Below are positions 1-7,634 of a stretch of 64,000 nt of DNA, one piece after another. The position numbers were made by a program, and so were the translations under genes. Under the pieces are notes generated by a model. The model saw nothing but the letters and a program-made list of their open reading frames with translations. It did no database searches and had not been told where the DNA came from. The DNA comes from Streptomyces sp. NBC_01306 (GTDB taxonomy: Bacteria; Actinomycetota; Actinomycetes; Streptomycetales; Streptomycetaceae), in NCBI RefSeq assembly GCF_026340465.1, contig NZ_JAPEPC010000002.1, forward strand, positions 1 to 64,000. The letters are read 5' to 3'. How positions within the stretch are numbered: the stretch's first letter is position 1; every line of letters begins with the position of its first letter.

Positions 1-13
1 GCTGTCGTCCGCC

Positions 14-136
14 TCACTGTTCGCCCCTGGCTGCCCGGCCCTCGTTGACGTAGGAGGCTTCGGGGTGGTGGTGGACGACGACGACGGCCGGTGCCTGGCG
101 CAGGGCGTCTGTCCGTCGGCGCCGGGCCACGCTCAT
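14..136 (-). CDS. Possible 40-codon ORF coupled to adoK
   Basis: The ATG at 136-134 overlaps the adoK stop codon in an ATGA arrangement, so translation of this ORF could be coupled to adoK. The predicted 40-aa peptide begins MSVARRRRTDALRQ and ends at a TGA at 16-14. The opening stretch loosely recalls the start of cobalamin-dependent methionine synthase, which would fit a SAM-recycling operon, but the resemblance is lost after about 15 residues and the frame closes. It may be a truncated gene start or a chance ORF. Confidence 0.2.
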   Translation of the reverse strand: MSVARRRRTDALRQAPAVVVVHHHPEASYVNEGRAARGEQ

Positions 137-1116
137 GACACGCGCGCCAGCTGCGCCTCAAGGGCACGGGCGGCGTCGCTGCCGTACGTCTGGTCGATGC
201 GGGTGATCAGATCCGACGGGGACAGCTTGTACTCCTGGGTGCCGACCGATTCCAGCACGGTGGTGGCCAGGGCGCAGCCGAGCCGGGCCGCCTGTTCCTG
301 CGGCCAGTTCCATGCGGTGCCGGCGAGGAAGCCGGACCGGAAGGCGTCTCCCGCCCCTGTGGGGTCGGCGATCTCGTCGGTGAGTACGGCCGGTATCCGC
401 AGAGTGGGCGTATCCGAGCCGGCCAGTGACACCCCGGCCTCGCCCCGTGTGGTGATCCAGGTACCGACCCGGCCCAGGAGGTGTTCCTCGGTCCATCCGG
501 TGCGTTCGAGCAGCAGGGCGGCCTCGTACTCATTGGTGAACAGCCACCGCGCCCCGTCGACGAGTTGTCGGGCCTGATTACGGTCGAGACGGGCGAGCTG
601 CTGGGAGGGGTCGGCGGCAACGGGGATGGTCAGACGGTGGGCGGTGGCGGTGTGGCGCAGCATGGCGGCGGGGTCGTCGGCGCCGACCAGGACGAGTGCG
701 GGCGCCCCGGTGCGTTCCGCGATCGCGGCCAGATCGATCCGGGAGGCCTCGGCCATGGCACCGGCGTAGAAGGTGGCGATCTGGTTCTGGTCCTCATCAG
801 TGGTGCACACGAAGCGGGCGGTGTGCAGGTGGTCGCTCACCTGGACTGCGGTGGTGTCGACGCCGTTCGCCCGTAGCCAGGCATCGTATTCAGCGAAGTC
901 GATGCCCGCGGCGCCGACCAGGATGGGGTCGAGACCGAACAAGCCGAGACCGAAGGCGATATTGGCGGCGACGCCACCTCTGCGTACCTCCAGCCGATCG
1001 GCGAGGAACGACAGGGATACCCGCTCCAGTTGCTCTTTGATCAGCTGCTCGGCGAAGCGTCCGGGGAACACCATCAGATGGTCGGTAGCTATCGATCCGG
1101 TCACGGCGATACGCAC
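133..1116 (-). CDS. adoK: Adenosine kinase, PfkB family
   Basis: The 327-aa protein phosphorylates adenosine to AMP with ATP in the cytoplasm. It opens with VRIAVTGSIATDHLM, closely resembling the actinobacterial adenosine kinases of the Mycobacterium tuberculosis AdoK type. It carries the PfkB glycine motif RRGGVAANIAFGLG near residue 50 and the C-terminal DPTGAGDAFRSGF signature, whose Asp is the catalytic base. The GTG start at 1116 is chosen because an AAGGAG-like site lies 8 nt upstream and homology begins there; the longer in-frame extension is implausible. It is the last clear gene of the minus-strand series after metK. Removing adenosine pulls S-adenosylhomocysteine hydrolysis forward, so together with metK it suggests local support for heavy SAM use. 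Confidence 0.93.
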   Translation of the reverse strand: MRIAVTGSIATDHLMVFPGRFAEQLIKEQLERVSLSFLADRLEVRRGGVAANIAFGLGLFGLDPILVGAAGIDFAEYDAWLRANGVDTTAVQVSDHLHTARFVCTTDEDQNQIATFYAGAMAEASRIDLAAIAERTGAPALVLVGADDPAAMLRHTATAHRLTIPVAADPSQQLARLDRNQARQLVDGARWLFTNEYEAALLLERTGWTEEHLLGRVGTWITTRGEAGVSLAGSDTPTLRIPAVLTDEIADPTGAGDAFRSGFLAGTAWNWPQEQAARLGCALATTVLESVGTQEYKLSPSDLITRIDQTYGSDAARALEAQLARVS

Positions 1117-1232
1117 GGAAAAGCACTCCTTGGACCTGATGAGGGCGGGGTTGGGCGGGCGGAACGGCTCGGGTGGCGGCGCCACGCAGGGAAGCGGTGC
1201 GCGGTGCGGTGCGCGGCCATGGGAAAGGCCGC

Positions 1233-1284
1233 GCCCCGGCGGCGGGAGTGCCCGGGCAAGCCCTGGCACTCCTGCCGCCGGGGC
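1233..1284 (-). terminator. Strong hairpin after metK
   Basis: A 20-bp stem pairs 1233-1252 with 1265-1284, with one G-T wobble. A further GGGC/GCCC stem is nested in the loop. It begins about 20 nt past the metK stop on the minus strand. No T-tract follows, as is usual in Streptomyces. It probably ends or attenuates metK transcription before adoK. Confidence 0.7.
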
Positions 1285-1304
1285 TCGCTCCGGGCGCTCT
1301 GCTG

Positions 1305-2531
1305 TCAGCCCGCTGCCGCTGCCTTGCGCAGAGCGTCGGCGCGGTCGGTGCGCTCCCAGGTGAAGTCCGCCAGTTCGCGTCCGAAATGGCCGTAGGCGGC
1401 GGTCTCGGCGTAGATCGGGCGCAGCAGGTCCAGGTCACGGATGATCGCGGCCGGACGCAGGTCGAAGACCTCACTGACGGCATTCTCGATCTTCCCGACA
1501 GCGACCGTGTGGGTGCCGAAGGTCTCGACGAACAGGCCGACCGGTTCGGCCTTGCCGATGGCGTACGCGACCTGCACCTCGCAGCGCTCCGCCAGACCGG
1601 CCGCGACGACGTTCTTGGCCACCCAGCGCATCGCGTACGCCGCCGAACGGTCCACCTTCGACGGGTCCTTGCCGGAGAACGCGCCACCGCCGTGCCGGGC
1701 CATCCCCCCGTACGTATCGATGATGATCTTGCGACCGGTCAGACCCGCGTCACCCATCGGGCCACCGATCTCGAAACGGCCGGTCGGGTTCACCAGCAGC
1801 CGGTAGTCCTCGGTGTCCAACTTGATTCCGTCGTCGGCGAGTTGTGCCAGGACGTGTTCGACGACGTGCACCCGGATGTCGGGGGTGAGCAGGCTGTCCA
1901 GGTCGATGTCACTCGCGTGCTGCGAGGAAACGACGACGGTGTCCAGGCGGACCGGCCGGCTGCCCAGGTACTCGATGGTGACCTGGGTCTTTCCGTCGGG
2001 GCGCAGGTAGGGGACGGTCCCGTCCTTCCGGACTTCGGTCAGACGGCGTGAGAGGCGGTGCGCCAGCTCGATCGGCAGCGGCATCAGGGTGGGGGTCTCG
2101 GTGGCCGCGTAGCCGAACATCAGGCCCTGGTCGCCTGCTCCCTGCTGGTTCAGCTCGTCGGTCTCCCCGCCGCCGGCGGCGCCCTTGAGCCTGGACTCGT
2201 ACGCTGTGTCGACGCCCTGGGCGATGTCCGGGGACTGCGCGCCGATCGATACCGACACGCCGCAGGAGGCGCCGTCGAAGCCCTTGGCCGAGGAGTCGTA
2301 GCCGATGTCGAGGATCTTCTCCCTCACCAGAGTGGGGATGTCGACGTAGGCGGAGGTCGTCGCCTCGCCCGCGATGTGGACCTGACCGGTGGTGATCAGG
2401 GTTTCGATCGCGACGCGCGATGCGGGGTCGTGACGCAGGAGTGCGTCGAGGATGGTGTCACTGATCTGGTCGGCGATCTTGTCGGGATGTCCCTCGGTCA
2501 CTGATTCCGAGGTGAACAGGCTGCGGGACAT
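1305..2531 (-). CDS. metK: S-adenosylmethionine synthetase
   Basis: The 408-aa enzyme makes SAM from methionine and ATP. It starts MSRSLFTSESVTEGHPDKIADQ, the conserved N-terminus in which the His and Asp bind ATP and Mg. It also contains GAGDQGLMFGYA, GRFEIGGPMGDAGLTGRKII, the P-loop-like GGGAFSGKDPSKVDRSAAY, and EPVGLFVETFGT near the C-terminus. The ATG at 2531 has GGAG a few bases upstream; the longer ORF adds 43 residues of low-complexity leader. Most Streptomyces have one housekeeping metK. This copy sits with adoK, two other SAM-binding enzymes and an exporter, so it may be a dedicated second copy feeding this locus. Whether another metK exists cannot be seen here. The 390-nt leader holds an array of phased repeats. 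Confidence 0.96.
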   Translation of the reverse strand: MSRSLFTSESVTEGHPDKIADQISDTILDALLRHDPASRVAIETLITTGQVHIAGEATTSAYVDIPTLVREKILDIGYDSSAKGFDGASCGVSVSIGAQSPDIAQGVDTAYESRLKGAAGGGETDELNQQGAGDQGLMFGYAATETPTLMPLPIELAHRLSRRLTEVRKDGTVPYLRPDGKTQVTIEYLGSRPVRLDTVVVSSQHASDIDLDSLLTPDIRVHVVEHVLAQLADDGIKLDTEDYRLLVNPTGRFEIGGPMGDAGLTGRKIIIDTYGGMARHGGGAFSGKDPSKVDRSAAYAMRWVAKNVVAAGLAERCEVQVAYAIGKAEPVGLFVETFGTHTVAVGKIENAVSEVFDLRPAAIIRDLDLLRPIYAETAAYGHFGRELADFTWERTDRADALRKAAAAG

Positions 2532-2622
2532 GACACTCCAGGACAGTGGTGGGCGGACACGGGCTGGTGGGTGCGGAGTTGGTACGGGGTTGCGCGGGTG
2601 CGGAGTTGCGGGGTGCGCCCTT

Positions 2623-2632
2623 CGTATATACG
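2623..2632. promoter_or_regulatory. AT-rich palindrome in the metK leader
   Basis: A perfect 10-bp palindrome, CGTATATACG, lies about 95 nt upstream of metK in an otherwise GC-rich leader. It could include a -10 element or an operator half; no matching -35 was fixed. Confidence 0.3.
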
Positions 2633-2885
2633 TCTCGTGGTGTTCTGGTCGCGGCGTCATCCGAGTACAGCGGCACGCGTGTCACCGGTCGGCGTGCGGG
2701 CCCCTGGTGGGCGGGGCTGGACTTTCGTTGTCCCGGTGCCACCAGGGGTTCGCGCGTTCCTGACGCCGGGCCGGTCCGGGGCGGCCGCGCGGGCGGTGTT
2801 ATGTCGCGTACCGCATGCGTCGCGCGTTGCCGGAAGGGCCTCGGCAGCAGGCCGCCCCGAGCAGAATCAGCGGTTCGTGCCCTTT

Positions 2886-2930
2886 ACTGCCACTGCACTA
2901 CTACTGCGCTGTTACTGCATCGCTACTGCG
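2886..2930 (-). repeat. Hexamer direct repeats at exact 11-bp spacing
   Basis: On the plus strand TACTGC or CACTGC begins at 2892, 2903, 2914 and 2925, exactly 11 bp apart, with one more TACTGC at 2886. The minus strand reads GCAGTA units pointing toward metK. Direct repeats phased by one helical turn are the geometry recognised by SARP-type activators of Streptomyces. The array overlaps the stop codon of the upstream enzyme gene and lies about 355 nt before metK, so it may be a metK activator site. The sequence itself is not a known SARP heptamer. Confidence 0.5.
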
Positions 2931-3570
2931 CCGGTCCTGTCTTACGGAAGACCCAGTAGTCGGCTCCCTCTTCCGCGATGTAGTTGGCGTCCTTCAGCTT
3001 GAATTCCAGGGAAGCCTGCTCGGTGACCTCCTTCGAGCGGGAGAAGTCCTCAAAGCCTGTTTCAGTGGCATAGCTGCCGCGGGTGGACACCAGGATCAGC
3101 CCATGGGGCCGGGCGTATTCGATGAGCGTGAGCAACGCCGTCGGGCGCACATGGCCGAGGGTGAACACGCCGCTGCTGACGACGATGTCGTACTGGTCCA
3201 GACGCTCATCGCGTACCGGTGTCGAGAGGTCCACGCCGCCGTAGACCTTCCGGTAGGCGTTGGTCTTGATGGCCTCGGCAGCCATGTTCTCCGACAGGTC
3301 GACGCCGTCGATCACGTACTTTCCCAGAGTGCTCAGGACACTGCCGACGAGGCCGGTGCCACAGCCGGCATCGAGAATGGTTGTTCCCGGCCTCCCGTAG
3401 GCGGAGGCGAGCAGGTGAACGAAGTTGGCCGCGACCCGCGGCGCCACCCACTTCTGATCCGCCAGGTCCACGTCGTACCGCGTCGCCCAGTCCTCGTAGT
3501 AGCTCTTCAGGCCAGAGGAATTGTCGAAGAACACGTGAGACTGCTTGATGTTCGCGAAGGAATTACTCAT
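2923..3570 (-). CDS. Small class I SAM-dependent enzyme (methyltransferase fold)
   Basis: The 215-aa protein has a class I SAM fold. An N-terminal motif YYEDWATRYDVD occurs near residue 24, SAM motif I ILDAGCGTGLVGS near residue 70, and the acidic ribose-binding VDLSEN follows. The N-terminal Y-x-x-W-A-x-x-Y-D motif is typical of the METTL27-like group of small enzymes. To my knowledge that general group also includes the methyltransferase-fold azetidine-2-carboxylate synthases (AzeJ, VioH), which cyclise SAM and release MTA. I cannot tell a methyltransferase from a cyclase by reading. The neighbouring MTA-salvage genes favour an MTA-releasing activity. It lies 57 nt after the exporter gene, with an AGGGAG ribosome site before the ATG. 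Its N-terminal codons (AGT, AAT, TCT) are less GC-rich than those of the surrounding genes. Confidence 0.75.
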   Translation of the reverse strand: MSNSFANIKQSHVFFDNSSGLKSYYEDWATRYDVDLADQKWVAPRVAANFVHLLASAYGRPGTTILDAGCGTGLVGSVLSTLGKYVIDGVDLSENMAAEAIKTNAYRKVYGGVDLSTPVRDERLDQYDIVVSSGVFTLGHVRPTALLTLIEYARPHGLILVSTRGSYATETGFEDFSRSKEVTEQASLEFKLKDANYIAEEGADYWVFRKTGPAQ

Positions 3571-3627
3571 GGAATTGACTCCCTGTCAGGATAAGCCAAC
3601 GATCATGACCGTTCTTTTCTTGTCCCG

Positions 3628-4638
3628 CTAAGTCACTGCGGGCACATCTGATGCGTCCGATCTTTCGGTCCCGGTGCCCCCGCTGTCCCCACTGTCCCCT
3701 GTGCCGCTCGACCGTGAATTCTTCACGTCGAACACCATGTAGACGGCGATGCCGGTGAGGACGAAGAGGGCCCCGCCGACCTCCGTCCAGGTAGGCATCC
3801 GCTGTTCCATCGGCAGACTCAGGATCGCGCCGAAAATCGTCTCCGTGGCGAGCAGCGGTCCTACCAGTGGTACCGGGATGCCCTGTGCCGCCTTCACCCA
3901 GATGTATGTCCCCCACCAGGATCCGATGACGCCCAGGAACACGCACCACGCGATGATCTTGAAGAGCGGATACGGATCGAATGTCGCATCCGGTGTGGAG
4001 GCAATGGCGAAGGGCAGCAGCACCATGGAGGCACCGCCTGCTCCCATCGCCACCAGAGCGGCCCAGATCGTGGGGTCCGGCTTCGTCTCCCAGGTCCGCT
4101 GCGACTGGGCATTACGAACCACGAAGTAGGACCAGGTCAGCATGGCCATGATGGCCAGGCCTATCCCGAAGAGCGAGTCGCTCGCGCCACCTGAATGCTT
4201 CCCCTGAAGGAGATCCGAGACACTGAGGAGGGTGAGACCGACGAGAATCAGGATGACCGGTGCGACGAGCTCACGCCACGACATGCGCTTTTCTGCGAAG
4301 TTACCGGCCACCGCGATCGTGATCGGTGACGATCCCACGACGACTGCGGTGATGAATCCGCCGCTCGTTGTGGCGGAGTACGAGACACAGATGTAGAAGA
4401 CGAAGTACCCCACGAAGCCGATGTAGAGGCCGAAGAGGGTCCGCCGGACGGGCATCTGCCTGAGCTGGCTCCAGTTTCTGCACAGGACGTAGAGGCCGCA
4501 CAGGCCGAACAAGGAGTACCGGCCGGTGACCAGGAGCAGTTCACTCGCGGGCTTGACGGCGGCCGGAGCGACGAAGGCGAAGGCCCAGAGCAGGGCGGCC
4601 GTGAGCGCGGCGGCAACATTTTTTCGTGTACTTCCCAT
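3628..4638 (-). CDS. EamA/DMT-family exporter
   Basis: The 336-aa membrane protein has about ten hydrophobic segments in two similar halves, the EamA (RhaT/YdcZ-like) drug/metabolite transporter layout. Recognisable stretches are LLWAFAFVAPAAV at the first helix, GGFITAVVVGSSPITIAVAG in the first half, and PLLATETIFGAILSLPMEQRMPTWTEVGGALF in the second, which matches the usual end of EamA domains. A Ser/Gly/Thr-rich hydrophilic tail of about 30 residues follows. The ATG overlaps the stop of the upstream PLP enzyme by one base (TAATG), so the two are probably translationally coupled. The likely role is export of the locus product or of a toxic amino acid; the substrate is unknown. Confidence 0.85.
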   Translation of the reverse strand: MGSTRKNVAAALTAALLWAFAFVAPAAVKPASELLLVTGRYSLFGLCGLYVLCRNWSQLRQMPVRRTLFGLYIGFVGYFVFYICVSYSATTSGGFITAVVVGSSPITIAVAGNFAEKRMSWRELVAPVILILVGLTLLSVSDLLQGKHSGGASDSLFGIGLAIMAMLTWSYFVVRNAQSQRTWETKPDPTIWAALVAMGAGGASMVLLPFAIASTPDATFDPYPLFKIIAWCVFLGVIGSWWGTYIWVKAAQGIPVPLVGPLLATETIFGAILSLPMEQRMPTWTEVGGALFVLTGIAVYMVFDVKNSRSSGTGDSGDSGGTGTERSDASDVPAVT

Positions 4639-5636
4639 TACAGGGTCGGTTCTGGTGAGTGAATCCGACGGGTATCAAAGCCGTTCTGCATAAGCCAATC
4701 CGGGTTGTAGATCTTCGAGATGTACTTGTTTCCGCTGTCCGGCAGGACGGTGACGATCGTTGCCGGTTTCGTGAACGAACGGGCAACTTGCACCGCGCCC
4801 CACACATTCGCCCCCGAGGTGCCGCCGCAGATGAGACCCTCGCGCGTTGCCAGGTGCCGGCACGTGGCGAAGGCCTCGGCGTCGGTGAACTGAATCACGT
4901 CATCGACGACGGAAAAGTCCATGCATTTCGCCAGGTGGTCCTCGCCGGCGCCCTCGACGAAATACGGCGCGATCTGCGAAGGGTCAACAACGCCCTCATG
5001 GAAGTAGCGGTGATAGATGGAACCGGCCGGATCGAGGAGGACAGACCGCACGGACGGGTTCTTCTGCTTCAGGAACCGCGAAGTTCCGGAGATGGTGCCG
5101 CCTGTACTCCCTGATGCGACGAACGCCGTCACCGACCGTCCGAGTGCCTCCCAGATCTCGGGGCCCGTCGAACGGAAATGCGCCTCCGCGTTGAGCGGGT
5201 TGTCATACTGATTGAGCATGAACGAGCCCGGCGTCTCGGCGTGGATGCGCCTCGCGCACGTCACATAGTGCTTTGCCGAGTCCGGCGGGGCGGAGGTGGG
5301 GCAGACAATCACCTCGGCCCCCATTGCGCGCAGCGCGTCCTGCTTTTCCTGGCTGACCTTGTCCGGCATGGTCAGAATCGCACGGTATCCGCGTGTTGCC
5401 GCCAGCATCGCGATCGCTGCACCGGTATTCCCGGAGGTGTTCTCCACGATTGTTGCGCCCGGCCCGAGGAGACCGCGACGCTCGGCATCATCGATGATGT
5501 ACCGGACGATTCGGTCTTTGATGCTGCCCCCCGGATTTACGAATTCGACTTTGGCGAATATCCGAACATCGGCCGGAACGTCAAAGGTGTTCAGTTCGAC
5601 GAGGGGTGTCTTGCCAATGAACGACTGGATATTCAT
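4638..5636 (-). CDS. Cystathionine-beta-synthase/cysteine-synthase family PLP enzyme
   Basis: The 332-aa protein belongs to fold-type II PLP enzymes. It has IGKTPLVELN near residue 7, NPGGSIKDRI with the PLP-binding Lys near residue 40, ENTSGNTGAAIAMLA, the phosphate loop GSTGGTISGTSRFL near residue 175, and CGGTSGANVWG near the C-terminus. The DPAGSIYHRY segment and the overall spacing resemble the catalytic core of cystathionine beta-synthase more than O-acetylserine sulfhydrylase. No regulatory CBS domains follow. It could condense serine with homocysteine, clearing a SAM by-product, or perform a beta- or gamma-replacement to build an unusual amino acid. It overlaps the exporter by one base and is separated from the upstream SAM enzyme by 300 nt. 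Confidence 0.8.
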   Translation of the reverse strand: MNIQSFIGKTPLVELNTFDVPADVRIFAKVEFVNPGGSIKDRIVRYIIDDAERRGLLGPGATIVENTSGNTGAAIAMLAATRGYRAILTMPDKVSQEKQDALRAMGAEVIVCPTSAPPDSAKHYVTCARRIHAETPGSFMLNQYDNPLNAEAHFRSTGPEIWEALGRSVTAFVASGSTGGTISGTSRFLKQKNPSVRSVLLDPAGSIYHRYFHEGVVDPSQIAPYFVEGAGEDHLAKCMDFSVVDDVIQFTDAEAFATCRHLATREGLICGGTSGANVWGAVQVARSFTKPATIVTVLPDSGNKYISKIYNPDWLMQNGFDTRRIHSPEPTL

Positions 5637-5739
5637 GCCGGCTCCTTAGTACTGCGGGAGGAATGTAGCCAGGCGTGCGGACGACACGAAAGGGTACGAA
5701 CAGGAAAGCGCGCGGACGGCAAGGGGGTTCGGACACGGT

Positions 5740-5840
5740 GGGGAGAGGACAGCATGTGACCGGGAGCCGGCAGAGACCGGTGAGAATCCGGCAGTGCGGT
5801 GCATCGGGCCGTACACGGTCAGGACATGCAGTTGCTTCAT
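5740..5840 (+). promoter_or_regulatory. Cobalamin-riboswitch-like core, orphan orientation
   Basis: ACCGGTGAGAATCCGG at 5776-5791 matches the hallmark core of cobalamin riboswitches, and TCAGGAC at 5819-5825 resembles their B12 box at a short but possible distance. The segment between them does not clearly supply the usual CGCCACTGT element. The element reads on the plus strand, yet both flanking genes are on the minus strand and no plus-strand gene follows for about 1.8 kb. It may be a relic of a lost B12-regulated methionine gene, or chance. Confidence 0.3.
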
Positions 5841-5936
5841 CGATGACCGCGTGTCAGGACCACACCGGTGGTTGCCGAATTCCTGCTTCACCGTGTCTCC
5901 GCCAACAGGCCGCTCCGAAAAGGCGGTGAAACCGTG
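5841..5936. other. Rest of gap between SAM enzyme and PLP enzyme
   Basis: This stretch lies downstream of the 328-aa enzyme and has imperfect inverted repeats, for example ACCAC/GTGGT near 5860-5873 and CCGCC/GGCGG at 5899-5924. These could terminate the upstream transcript before a separate promoter for the PLP enzyme. No gene is seen. Confidence 0.3.
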
Positions 5937-6923
5937 TCAGAGAGCAGAGTCAGGAATCTTGACAGAGTCAAGAATCGCGACCGTGTGACCGACCTTTTGG
6001 CCCTTCTCGACCAGTGCCAGGGCATCCACCGCCGATATCTCGTACGGCGACAACTCCTTCTCCATCTGGAGAGCCTGCGCACCGGCTGCCGCGGGGGACA
6101 TTCCCGCGAAGGCATCGCGCAGAACGCTCACCGGGTAGAAGTGGAACGGCCCCATCCCCTCCTTCTCCCACTGGGCATAGCCGCCGACCACCTCGTGCGG
6201 CTCGGACTGGATCTTCCACGTATAGGTCAGGATGCTGCCGTTGTAACCGGCGGCCCCGGCCAGAGACAGGATCTCGGACAACGGAATCCGCGCACCGATC
6301 GACGACAGCACCCGGCCACCGACCCGAAGGACCGGATGTGCCTGCTGCAGGGCCAGATAGTGCAGCGTCACAAGGTTCTTCTCCGCGAAGCCGGCAATCT
6401 CCTCAACGCGCTCCGCGATGAACGTCGAACTGGTCTGGCCATCAGCCAGATCACCGCTCCCCGCCATCGGGATATTGGGGAGGTTCTCGTAGATCACATC
6501 GACCTGCGACACCTTGCCGGCCAGCGGGGAGAGAATGTCCCCGGCGCCCCCGATCAGTTCGACATCCTGATCCAGGAGGTTGCTCTGAATGTTTTCCCGG
6601 GCGTGAGCGAGAACATCTTCGTGAAGGTCGGTGAAGCCAACGCTACGCGCCTGCAAAATCTCCACGGCCGCCAGGGCATCCAGTCCCGCACCCGTCCCGA
6701 TCGTGCAGAACCGCGGAGCCAGGACACCCATCCGTGCAAGCGTCTTGAACGCCGGCACAGCAACACTGGCGACCCAGTCGGCGCGTGGCTCATCCGCCTT
6801 CGGCAGGTATGAATGGTCCGACAGCCTGAGCCCGATGGATGACTTGATCCGCTCCGGCTCCCCGACCTGGAAAAACTCGCTCGGCGACACAACCAGTTCG
6901 GCATAGTCGATGTGTGTACCCAT
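5937..6923 (-). CDS. SAM-binding enzyme with NLPN motif, unknown reaction
   Basis: The 328-aa protein has a class I SAM fold. Motif I is FCTIGTGAGLDALAAVEIL near residue 125, the acidic loop is FTDLHED, and the motif IV position reads IYENLPNIP near residue 185. Enzymes that act on planar amide or amine nitrogens usually carry N/D-P-P-Y/F at motif IV, so NLPN is an unusual variant. About 110 residues precede the SAM domain and about 110 follow it, longer than a minimal methyltransferase. The start at 6923 has an excellent AAGGAGG site; the longer ORF is leader. It could be a methyltransferase or an aminocarboxypropyl transferase that releases MTA. It is the promoter-proximal gene of the minus-strand series and has a 711-nt regulatory region upstream shared with mtnB. 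Confidence 0.65.
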   Translation of the reverse strand: MGTHIDYAELVVSPSEFFQVGEPERIKSSIGLRLSDHSYLPKADEPRADWVASVAVPAFKTLARMGVLAPRFCTIGTGAGLDALAAVEILQARSVGFTDLHEDVLAHARENIQSNLLDQDVELIGGAGDILSPLAGKVSQVDVIYENLPNIPMAGSGDLADGQTSSTFIAERVEEIAGFAEKNLVTLHYLALQQAHPVLRVGGRVLSSIGARIPLSEILSLAGAAGYNGSILTYTWKIQSEPHEVVGGYAQWEKEGMGPFHFYPVSVLRDAFAGMSPAAAGAQALQMEKELSPYEISAVDALALVEKGQKVGHTVAILDSVKIPDSAL

Positions 6924-7582
6924 CTCGGCCTCCTTCGACGTGGCGACAGCGCTGCTTCTACGAGAACTTCCGGCCCGCCCGGGCCAGCGGACAGCCGAAG
7001 GGCACACGAGGCGTCCTGCAACCGAAGGAACCAGCAGCAACCGGATCGCGCCCTTCACGAGGAACGGCGCCCCTGCGGCGGAAGTGACTTCACTATCGTC
7101 AACTCCCGCAAAGCTGTACAGGGTTGCCCTGTTGCCTCTCCCGAGGCAACAGCAACAGGACCATCCAGGGCCTGAAACCCGGAGCTGCCGCACAAGTCCC
7201 TTGACCCGGATGTGTTCACCGGTGACAGACCACGCCGAACGGCCGGTGGGCGAAGGGCCGTCAGGACACCTCGCGCAGGGCTGCAATGGCGGTGCGGCGG
7301 GAAGGGCAGCGCAGCGAGGACAGCGGCGCGGCCGGCCCGGCTGTCTGCCGCCCCCGCATGCACTGCACTTCGGACACCCTGCGAGCCAACGTGTGCCAGG
7401 GCTCGGCCGCGTGCTCCTTCACCAGTCAGCGCCAGGCCCCGGCTGCAGGCTCCCTCGCCCCCTCGGAGGAAACCACCCCCGTCACTTACCAGGCACGTCG
7501 GAAGGCTGCAACTGGAAGGGCCTTTCCAGCCACCCGGGAAGTGGGCCGTTGACACCGGGAAAATCAACTCCGTAGCATGTAA
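6924..7582. other. Divergent regulatory region without genes
   Basis: I see no credible gene between the SAM enzyme and the mtnB leader. The region holds several inverted repeats: ACAGGG/CCCTGT at 7118-7132, an 8-bp stem at 7131-7150, and CTGGAA/TTCCAG at 7512-7529. ORFs on either strand here have no recognisable protein character. Confidence 0.5.
7118..7150. promoter_or_regulatory. Nested inverted repeats upstream of the SAM enzyme
   Basis: Two perfect repeats overlap. ACAGGG (7118-7123) pairs with CCCTGT (7127-7132), and GTTGCCTC (7131-7138) pairs with GAGGCAAC (7143-7150) across TCCC. They share two bases, so the two structures would exclude each other in RNA. They lie about 195 nt before the SAM enzyme start and may be an operator or an attenuator. 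Confidence 0.45.
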
Positions 7583-7600
7583 CTATACCGGTTGGTATAG
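7583..7600. promoter_or_regulatory. Likely TetR operator before the mtn operon
   Basis: A perfect 7-bp inverted repeat, CTATACC/GGTATAG, flanks GGTT. A closely similar 18-bp site sits in the promoter of the TetR gene at 12.7 kb. It lies 35 nt before the leader ORF ribosome site, so it probably overlaps the mtnB promoter. Confidence 0.6.
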
Positions 7601-7634
7601 CTCACCGTTCCGCTCACGCGAAGGAGATGCACGC

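Noticed and set aside
65..577. Long plus-strand frame over adoK
   Set aside because: It is antisense to a clear adenosine kinase and has no protein character of its own.
7055..7567. 170-codon minus-strand frame in the mtnB/SAM enzyme gap
   Set aside because: The residues are low-complexity Arg/Ser/Gly/Ala and the region is dense with operators instead.
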